The notes under the pieces were generated by a model. It made no database searches, was not told where the DNA came from, and saw only the letters and a program-made list of their open reading frames with translations. A DNA stretch of 64,000 nt from Clostridia bacterium. GTDB lineage: Bacteria; Bacillota; Clostridia; Christensenellales; Aristaeellaceae. The first letter of the stretch is position 1, and each line of letters opens with the position of its first letter. Both the position numbers and the translations under genes were made by a program. Positions 58,766 through 64,000 of the stretch are shown in pieces. The stretch covers positions 1 through 64,000 of the forward strand of contig JAFUDS010000005.1 of assembly GCA_017464305.1 (NCBI GenBank), written 5' to 3'.

Positions 58766-60252
58766 GAGGCCTGCCCGCCTCCTTCCTGCCTCGGCAGCCG
58801 GACGATGAAGCAGCTGCCCTGTCCCGGCTGGCTCTCCACCGTAATCTGGCCCCCATGCATTCCTACCAGCTGGCGAACGATGCTCAGCCCCAGGCCCGTA
58901 CCGCCAGTTTCCCGGCTGCGGGCTTTATCCACCCGATAGAATCGGTCGAAGATATGCTCCTGGTCCTCCGCGGGGATGCCTACGCCATTATCCTTGACCC
59001 TCCAGACCATCTGATCCTCTTCCGCCTGCAGAGATACGTGAATCTCTCCCCCATCCTGGGTGTACTTCATGGCGTTGTCGATCAGGTTATACAGCACCTG
59101 GTTCAGCTTGCTCCGATCCCCCTGCAGATGCAGGTCCGGGGCGATGCTGCTCTCCAGATATTGCCCCCGTTTCCGGGCCACCGGGATCAGCAAGCGAACC
59201 GTCTCCGCCGTCAGAGCGCTCAGATCGATCTCCTCCACCTTCATGGCGTCGCTCTTGTTGTCCATGCGGGTCAAGGTCAGCAGGTCCGTAATGATGCCCG
59301 TCAGCCGGTCAATTTCGTGGTTCATGTCCGCCATGAACTCCTGCCGCACCTCCGCGGGCATGTCTGGCTGATAAATCATGGTTTCCAGCATGATCTTCAT
59401 GGTGGCCAGGGGGGTCTTTAATTCGTGGCTGGCGTTGGATACAAACTGGTTTCTGGACTGATCCATGTTTTCCAGCTGGGCCGCCATGGTATTATAGGTT
59501 TCCGCCAGCTGGCGCAATTCGCCGCTGCCCTTTTCCGGCACACGGACGCTCAGATCGCCCTTTCCCATCTTCCGCATGGATTTGCTCAGGTTTACGATGG
59601 GCGTGGTCAGCACCCGGCTGAGAAACAGGGCCAGAATCAGCGCCGCCACCGCGATGACGATAAAGGTGGTGATCAGCTGCAGCTGCACCGATCGCAGGGA
59701 ATCCATCATGCCCTGCACCCGGCTGATGTACAGCAGCGCCCCGGTGCGCCCCCGGGGCCCCAGCAGCTCATGGGCCCCATAGGCCACATATTCCGCTTCC
59801 GCTTCGCCGCTCATCCGGGCCACCGTGTCCCGCCCCGGGCGATACATGCCATAGGCGCTAATCTCCCCCAAGGCCAGCACACGGACCACCTCCGGCACCG
59901 CCAGCCGCTGGCCACAGAAGGCGTTAAAGCTGTCGAACTGAACCTTGCCGTCCGTGTCCAGCAGCAGCAACCGCCCATCCAGCCCCTCCGCGGATTCCTG
60001 CAGACGGTTGTTCAGCGTCGCGCTGTCCGCCGTTTGCATCAGGGGGCCGAAGATCCCCGCCAGGCTTTCCGCCGCCTGGGTATCCTCCCGGGTTCGCTGG
60101 GCGGTCAGATAATTGCTGACCAGGCCTGTCAGGTTCGTAGCCGCCACCAGGAAGGAAATCCCCACCACGACAAAAAAGGCCAGCAGGATTTTCACCCTGA
60201 TACTGGCCCAGAAGGAAACTTTCTCAGTCCTGATCCGTGAAATAGTAACCAA
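58762..60252 (-). CDS. Membrane sensor histidine kinase (WalK/PhoR-like)
   Basis: About 496 aa. Transmembrane segments are near 20-42 and 190-215 with an extracellular sensor domain between them. A HAMP domain follows (VLTTPIVNLSKSMRKMGKGD), then HisKA with the phosphoacceptor in SNASHELKTPL, and an ATPase domain with DNAMKYT, DNGVGI and GGTGLGLSIV. There is no ATG start; TTG at 60252 gives a typical N-terminus and overlaps the regulator by 29 nt, while TTG at 60300 would extend the frame. It partners the OmpR-type regulator and the GerMN lipoprotein. Confidence 0.93.
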   Translation of the reverse strand: MVTISRIRTEKVSFWASIRVKILLAFFVVVGISFLVAATNLTGLVSNYLTAQRTREDTQAAESLAGIFGPLMQTADSATLNNRLQESAEGLDGRLLLLDTDGKVQFDSFNAFCGQRLAVPEVVRVLALGEISAYGMYRPGRDTVARMSGEAEAEYVAYGAHELLGPRGRTGALLYISRVQGMMDSLRSVQLQLITTFIVIAVAALILALFLSRVLTTPIVNLSKSMRKMGKGDLSVRVPEKGSGELRQLAETYNTMAAQLENMDQSRNQFVSNASHELKTPLATMKIMLETMIYQPDMPAEVRQEFMADMNHEIDRLTGIITDLLTLTRMDNKSDAMKVEEIDLSALTAETVRLLIPVARKRGQYLESSIAPDLHLQGDRSKLNQVLYNLIDNAMKYTQDGGEIHVSLQAEEDQMVWRVKDNGVGIPAEDQEHIFDRFYRVDKARSRETGGTGLGLSIVRQLVGMHGGQITVESQPGQGSCFIVRLPRQEGGGQAS

Positions 60253-60916
60253 CCCCCCACTTGGTGAAGATGAACTCTGGCTTCGTCGTATCCCGCTCAA
60301 TCTTCTCCCTCAGGCGTCGGATATGCACATCCACCGTGCGGGCATCGCCGGCATAGTCGTATTTCCATACAGTCTCCAACATTTGCTCCCGGCTGAACAC
60401 CGTGCCCCGATTGGTCACAAACAGCTGCAGCAGGTCAAATTCCTTGGCCGTCAGCTTTACATCCTTGCCTCCCAGCACGACGCTGCGCTTGATCAGGTTC
60501 ACGTCCATATCGTGCACCCGGATGATGCGTTGCTCCTGCTGCTGCATGCTGGCGGAAACCCGGCGGAAAATCGTCTTGATCCGGGCCTTTACCTCCAGGA
60601 TGTTGAAGGGCTTGGTCATATAGTCGTCCGCGCCATATTCCAGGCCCAGGATCTTGTCCATGTCCTCGCCCTTGGCCGTCAGCATAATGATGGGCACATC
60701 GCTGGTTTCACGAATCCGCTGGCAAACCTCGATCCCGTCTTTCTTGGGCAGCATCACGTCCAGCAGGATCAGATCATAGGCGCTGTCCTCGAACTTGCGC
60801 AGCGCCTCCTCCCCGTCGGTGGCACTGTCCGTCTCGTATCCTTCCTGCTCCAGGGTATATTTCAGGCCCTTCAGAATCAGGGGCTCATCGTCCACCAGAA
60901 GAATCCGTTTCGCCAA
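60224..60916 (-). CDS. OmpR/PhoB-type response regulator
   Basis: A 230-aa regulator: receiver domain (DDE at the start, Asp in LLDVMLPKKDG, TAKGEDMDK, Lys in YMTKPFN) and a C-terminal winged helix (LTAKEFDLLQLFVTNRG, DVHIRRLREKIE). The likely start is TTG at 60916 (LAKRILLVDDEP), nine bases after GGAAGG; a GTG at 60925 is the alternative. It is the first gene of the three-gene operon with a promoter at 60950-60978. Confidence 0.94.
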   Translation of the reverse strand: MAKRILLVDDEPLILKGLKYTLEQEGYETDSATDGEEALRKFEDSAYDLILLDVMLPKKDGIEVCQRIRETSDVPIIMLTAKGEDMDKILGLEYGADDYMTKPFNILEVKARIKTIFRRVSASMQQQEQRIIRVHDMDVNLIKRSVVLGGKDVKLTAKEFDLLQLFVTNRGTVFSREQMLETVWKYDYAGDARTVDVHIRRLREKIERDTTKPEFIFTKWGVGYYFTDQD

Positions 60917-61262
60917 TCTAAACACCCTTCCGTAACCATTTCTTATTGAAGTTTAAACTATTTTTTCCAAAATTGCAAGCATTTGTTACAAATTTCTTTC
61001 TATTTTTTAGCGTTTTCTCTTCATTTCTGGAAGATTGGGAGAAAAAGCAATCAAAAAGCAAAAAACGCCCCCGCAAATTGGACAGGGAATGACCCATCCG
61101 GACGCTGATTGACCTGAAAGTTCAGGAAAAGACAGATTTTCAGGGCCCGCTTCCCGTGCTAAAATTGTACCATTGAAAGGAATATGTTTTCGCCGCGGGG
61201 CCTCGCCCCGGGGCTTTTTCTTATTCCTTCAAAATCTTACAAACAGAAAGGAAATTCCCCCC
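60917..61262. promoter_or_regulatory. Divergent promoter region between response regulator and small-protein gene
   Basis: Leftward promoter: TTGCAA (60978-60973), 17-bp spacer, TAAACT (60955-60950). Rightward: extended -10 TGCTAAAAT (hexamer 61160-61165), no clear -35. A GC-rich hairpin CGGGGC-CTC-GCCCCG followed by TTTTTC (around 61195-61220) sits between that promoter and the 61263 gene and may attenuate it. The rest of the 346 bp shows nothing else recognisable. Confidence 0.5.
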
Positions 61263-61676
61263 ATGAAAACCCGTTTTGAAATCGCTTCTCTCCTCTCCCC
61301 CGACGCCCCCTCCCTCCAGGAGGAGGCTTTTTCCTTCGAGGGACTCTTTCCCGAGGAAGCCCTGGCCCTGGCCATCGCTCTGCAGGCGGTGGCGGATTGG
61401 CGTAAAGCCCGGGAGGTGCTGCGACGCTGCCCGGATCATGCCCCGGCCTTCGCTCTGCTGCAGGAGACAGAGGTCTTCTTCCGCTCTCGGTGGTTCCACA
61501 CCCTGATGGATCTGGAGGGGGAAGCGCTGCTGCATCAGCTGCGAGGCGTAGAGGGCTCCGCCCTCCCCACTGCCCCGGAAAAGCACGCTCCCCAAATCGA
61601 CCAGAAGCTGCGCCGCCATCTGCGGCATAAGCGGGATAAGGCCGTCTCCCAGCGCGCAAAAAAACCGGCCCCCTAA
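61263..61676 (+). CDS. Small hypothetical protein
   Basis: A 137-aa protein, unrecognised. It is helical and acidic in the first two thirds (FEGLFPEEALALAIALQAVADW, WRKAREVLRRCPDHAPAFALL), with a TPR-like helical-hairpin look, and very basic at the end (RRHLRHKRDKAVSQRAKK). AAAGGAA precedes the ATG by nine bases. The end of the frame overlaps the terminator of the convergent DUF3048 gene. The frame could be by chance, but the ribosome binding site and composition favour a real gene. Confidence 0.6.
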   Translation: MKTRFEIASLLSPDAPSLQEEAFSFEGLFPEEALALAIALQAVADWRKAREVLRRCPDHAPAFALLQETEVFFRSRWFHTLMDLEGEALLHQLRGVEGSALPTAPEKHAPQIDQKLRRHLRHKRDKAVSQRAKKPAP

Positions 61677-61686
61677 CGGGAGCCGG
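61658..61686 (-). terminator. Terminator of the DUF3048 gene
   Basis: On the minus strand ACCGGCTCCC, loop GTTA, GGGGGCCGGT, TTTTTT. It overlaps the last codons of the convergent small gene. Confidence 0.85.
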
Positions 61687-61700
61687 TCCAAAAGGATCCA

Positions 61701-62882
61701 TTATTCATAGCTCACGGAGCGGCCTTCATCGGCGTACTGATAATCCATGACGATGATCAGTGTGCGACCAGGCTGCAGGCGAATCTCTTCACCTTCCTCG
61801 TCGTAGAACACGGTGCGCTCCGCCAGGGAGTCCCGGTTCCAGACGCCAGCGATATGCTTGCCGCCCATGAAGTAATCCGCGTTGCCCGTACCCAGCACGG
61901 TGGGGTTCGGCGCGTCGGTCCGGGCCCACTCCATCTCGACGAACTGGACGATGATGTTATTGAAGGTCACTTCCACCGGCTCATCCACCTTGGTCTTCAA
62001 GGAGGTGTAGATATGATCCTTGCCGCTGGTATCCTTCATGTAGCGGTAGTAGCACTCGTCATCCTCGTCCCATTCCAGGATGCTGTTGTACACGGAAAGA
62101 TCGCCCTTGGCCCAGTTGACGTAGATGGTTTCCGCGTCATCGCCATCCGGCTCCCGGGTGGTGAACAGCCAGGTATGGTTCGCCGGCTCGAAGTCGTAGG
62201 GGATCAGGCTCACCATGGCCGCGGCATTGGCGGTCACATGGTGGGGCTTGGCCAGCTGCTTCTTGGAATAGGTGTCGTAGTACTGCTTCCAGGGGTGATT
62301 GGTTCCCACCGTGCCGCTGAACAGCAGCAGGCCGTCAGCCTTCTTGTCCGCGCCGGTTTCCTTAAACACGGCGGGCACGTTGGTGGCGGTGTATTCCTGC
62401 TGGCCATAGAAGGCGAAGCCACAGTCCCATTCCTCCCGCAGCCAGGCGTGGAACAGCCGGGCAGAACGGCAGGGGCCTACTTCGTCGGGGATGATATCGG
62501 AGAACAGGAAAGAAAGGCGGGTGTTCCCGGCCTTGTACAGCGCGGTTTCATAAATCACGTCCGTGTACTGCACGCCCCAAGGCGCCCGGTTGCCGGTGGC
62601 CTTGCTGCCTTCATAGCCAATGCCGCCGTCCGCGTTGTCAATCTGCACCAGAATGGGCATATACCGGCCCGTCACCGCCTGGCCAGTAAAACCGTCCGGC
62701 ACATCCTCCGCCAGCTCGGACAGGAAGCGGCCCGTGGTGGGCGAAAGATCATCCACCGGGTCGTTCACATCCGCCTTGTCGAAGGAAATGCCACGATTCT
62801 CGCCGCCGTTCAGCGTCGTCTCCGCCAGGGCGGCGGAGCCCATCAACACCAGGCAGAGCAAAAGGCTCCAGAATTTCTTCAT
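61701..62882 (-). CDS. DUF3048 domain protein (YerB-like)
   Basis: A 393-aa secreted protein with signal peptide MKKFWSLLLCLVLMGSAALA, cut before ETT; no lipobox. It shows the DUF3048 hallmarks: PILVQIDNADGG, YTDVIYETALY, DEVGPCRSARLFHAW (usual form GPVRSAR) and a second half with NNIIVQFVEME, HIAGVWNRDS and LQPGRTLIIVM. YerB of Bacillus subtilis is the best-known relative; its function is unclear, and it is usually extracytoplasmic. It is a single gene with near-consensus promoter and its own terminator. Confidence 0.9.
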   Translation of the reverse strand: MKKFWSLLLCLVLMGSAALAETTLNGGENRGISFDKADVNDPVDDLSPTTGRFLSELAEDVPDGFTGQAVTGRYMPILVQIDNADGGIGYEGSKATGNRAPWGVQYTDVIYETALYKAGNTRLSFLFSDIIPDEVGPCRSARLFHAWLREEWDCGFAFYGQQEYTATNVPAVFKETGADKKADGLLLFSGTVGTNHPWKQYYDTYSKKQLAKPHHVTANAAAMVSLIPYDFEPANHTWLFTTREPDGDDAETIYVNWAKGDLSVYNSILEWDEDDECYYRYMKDTSGKDHIYTSLKTKVDEPVEVTFNNIIVQFVEMEWARTDAPNPTVLGTGNADYFMGGKHIAGVWNRDSLAERTVFYDEEGEEIRLQPGRTLIIVMDYQYADEGRSVSYE

Positions 62883-62936
62883 GAATTCGATCCTCCAAAT
62901 TACTATAGTCCTTCCCCATAGGGAAAATCACCCTGG

Positions 62937-62965
62937 ATTTTACAATTCTTTTACGTTTTTGTCAA
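62937..62965 (-). promoter_or_regulatory. Promoter of the DUF3048 gene
   Basis: On the minus strand TTGACA (62965-62960), 17-bp spacer, TAAAAT (62942-62937), 55 bp before the start codon. Confidence 0.78.
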
Positions 62966-63003
62966 CAGAGTTGCGCTTTTTTGCTGTTTTGTTACATTTT
63001 AAA

Positions 63004-63027
63004 GCCTCCAGCCCTTCGGCTGGAGGC
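63004..63027 (-). terminator. Terminator of serA
   Basis: GCCTCCAGCC-GAAG-GGCTGGAGGC on the minus strand, a perfect 10-bp stem followed by TTTAAAA. Confidence 0.82.
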
Positions 63028-63042
63028 AAGAGATCTGATGTT

Positions 63043-64000
63043 TTACGCGAAGGTCCGCACCCGAACCACGCCAGCAATCTGGCGGATGGCCTCCAGGGCC
63101 GCCGGGCTGGGCAGGGTCGGCACGTCCATCACCGTGGCCGCCATATCCTTCTTGCTCTTGTTGATCAGGTTCTCGATGTTGATCCCCTCCTGGGAAACCG
63201 CCGCCGAGATGGGGCTGATCATGTTGGGCTTGTTTTCATGCAGCACCAGGATCCGCGCCGCCTCGGGCTTGCCCAGCTGCAGCTCCGGGAAATTGACGCT
63301 GTTATGGATGGAGCCAGACTCCAAATAGTCCCGAATTTCCGCCGCGGCCATGCTGGCACAGTTTTCCTCGCTCTCCGGGGTGCTGGCGCCCAGGTGCGGA
63401 ATGCAGACCACCTTCTCCTGGCAGAGCATCTCGTCGCTGGGGAAATCCGTCACATAGCTGCGCAGCTTCCCGCTTTCCAGGGCGGAAAGCACCGCCGCGC
63501 TGTCTGCCAGCTCTCCCCGGCTGAAATTCAGGATGCCGGCGCCGTCCTTCATCTTGGCGATCATCTCGCCATTGATGGAGCCCCGGGTCTTGTCCGTCAG
63601 GGGGATATGGAAGGTTACATAATCCGCCTGGGCCAGCACTTCGTCCGCGGAGCCCGCGCGATGAATGGTGGTGCTGAGGCTCCAGGCGCTTTCCACCGAG
63701 ATGAAGGGGTCGTAGCCGATGACGTTCATCCCCAGGCCTCGGCTGGCGGCGTTGGCCACCAGGGCGCCGATGGCTCCCAGGCCGATGACGCCCAGGGTTT
63801 TGCCCCTCATCTCCGGCCCGACGAATTGGCCCTTGCCCTTTTCCACCAGCTTGCCCACCTCCGGGCCCTGACCCTTCAGGGTCTTGGCCCAGTCGATGCC
63901 CCCGGTGATGTTCCGGCCGCTCATCAGCAGCCCGGCGATTACCAGCTCCGCCACCGCGTTGGCGTTGGCACCGGGGGTGTTGAACACCACGATGCCCGCC
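63043..64000 (-). CDS. serA: D-3-phosphoglycerate dehydrogenase, 5' end outside window
   Basis: The visible part codes for about 319 residues; the frame stays open to the right edge, so the N-terminus is missing. The NAD-binding domain has GVIGLGAIGALVANAA, the family segment NTPGANANAVAELVIAGLL and a conserved HLGASTPESEENCA near the catalytic His. A C-terminal ACT domain (HENKPNMISPISAAVSQEGINIENL) is the serine-sensing module. This is the short form, with an ACT domain but no extra allosteric domain. It catalyses the first step of serine synthesis, oxidation of 3-phosphoglycerate. Confidence 0.93.
   Translation of the reverse strand, partial: AGIVVFNTPGANANAVAELVIAGLLMSGRNITGGIDWAKTLKGQGPEVGKLVEKGKGQFVGPEMRGKTLGVIGLGAIGALVANAASRGLGMNVIGYDPFISVESAWSLSTTIHRAGSADEVLAQADYVTFHIPLTDKTRGSINGEMIAKMKDGAGILNFSRGELADSAAVLSALESGKLRSYVTDFPSDEMLCQEKVVCIPHLGASTPESEENCASMAAAEIRDYLESGSIHNSVNFPELQLGKPEAARILVLHENKPNMISPISAAVSQEGINIENLINKSKKDMAATVMDVPTLPSPAALEAIRQIAGVVRVRTFA

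Overview
The window is a carbohydrate-scavenging region of an anaerobic Gram-positive-type bacterium, probably Clostridia (Bacillota). The evidence is strong AGGAGG-type ribosome binding sites, YesM/YesN two-component pairs, LplB/YtcP-type ABC permeases and a GerMN lipoprotein. The G+C looks fairly high for the class (estimated by eye). Secreted proteins have SPase I-like leaders ending in A-[ED] without a clear lipobox, a style I associate with Christensenellales-like gut or rumen lineages. That placement is an inference. No rRNA, tRNA or CRISPR array was seen.

Region 1 (1-12,580) is one sugar-import locus. A MATE exporter and a GH3 glucosidase (minus) diverge from a large tannase/feruloyl-esterase-like hydrolase (plus). 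These are followed by an ABC importer (binding protein plus two permeases), a YesM-type kinase, an AraC-type response regulator and an unknown secreted protein. Four promoters here share the same architecture: two TCGGAT boxes exactly 21 bp apart and a -10 hexamer 36-37 bp after the second box. I read this as the operator of the local regulator and the main novelty of the window.

Region 2 (12,595-21,107) is a run of four cytoplasmic glycosidases (DUF5060/DUF5605-type GH, GH3, GH2, GH78-like rhamnosidase). It is followed by a lower-GC Rpn-type nuclease gene and a possible IS remnant.

Region 3 (22,397-39,303) is a second complete import locus. On the minus strand lie two permeases, a binding protein, a YesM kinase, a PL26-like exo-rhamnogalacturonan lyase and a GH2. 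On the plus strand lie a 486-aa AraC-type response regulator, a GH2 and a GH42. Region 4 (39,379-44,576) adds a HAD phosphatase coupled to a GH112 phosphorylase, a rhamnogalacturonan-acetylesterase-like SGNH hydrolase and lactaldehyde reductase FucO. Regions 3 and 4 together outline rhamnogalacturonan-I use: oligosaccharide import, cytosolic deacetylation, exo-lyase and galactosidase action, phosphorolysis of galactosyl-rhamnose (inferred), and reduction of rhamnose-derived lactaldehyde to propanediol. None of the glycan enzymes has a signal peptide.

Region 5 (44,666-64,000) is mostly housekeeping: MgtC with a CPA2 antiporter, an Fe3+/thiamine-class ABC importer, a sodium:solute symporter, a polysaccharide deacetylase, a small phage-like regulatory cluster (DUF1492-like, XRE, ImmA/IrrE, XRE), an OmpR-type two-component system followed by a GerMN lipoprotein, a small unknown protein, a DUF3048 protein, and SerA running off the right edge.
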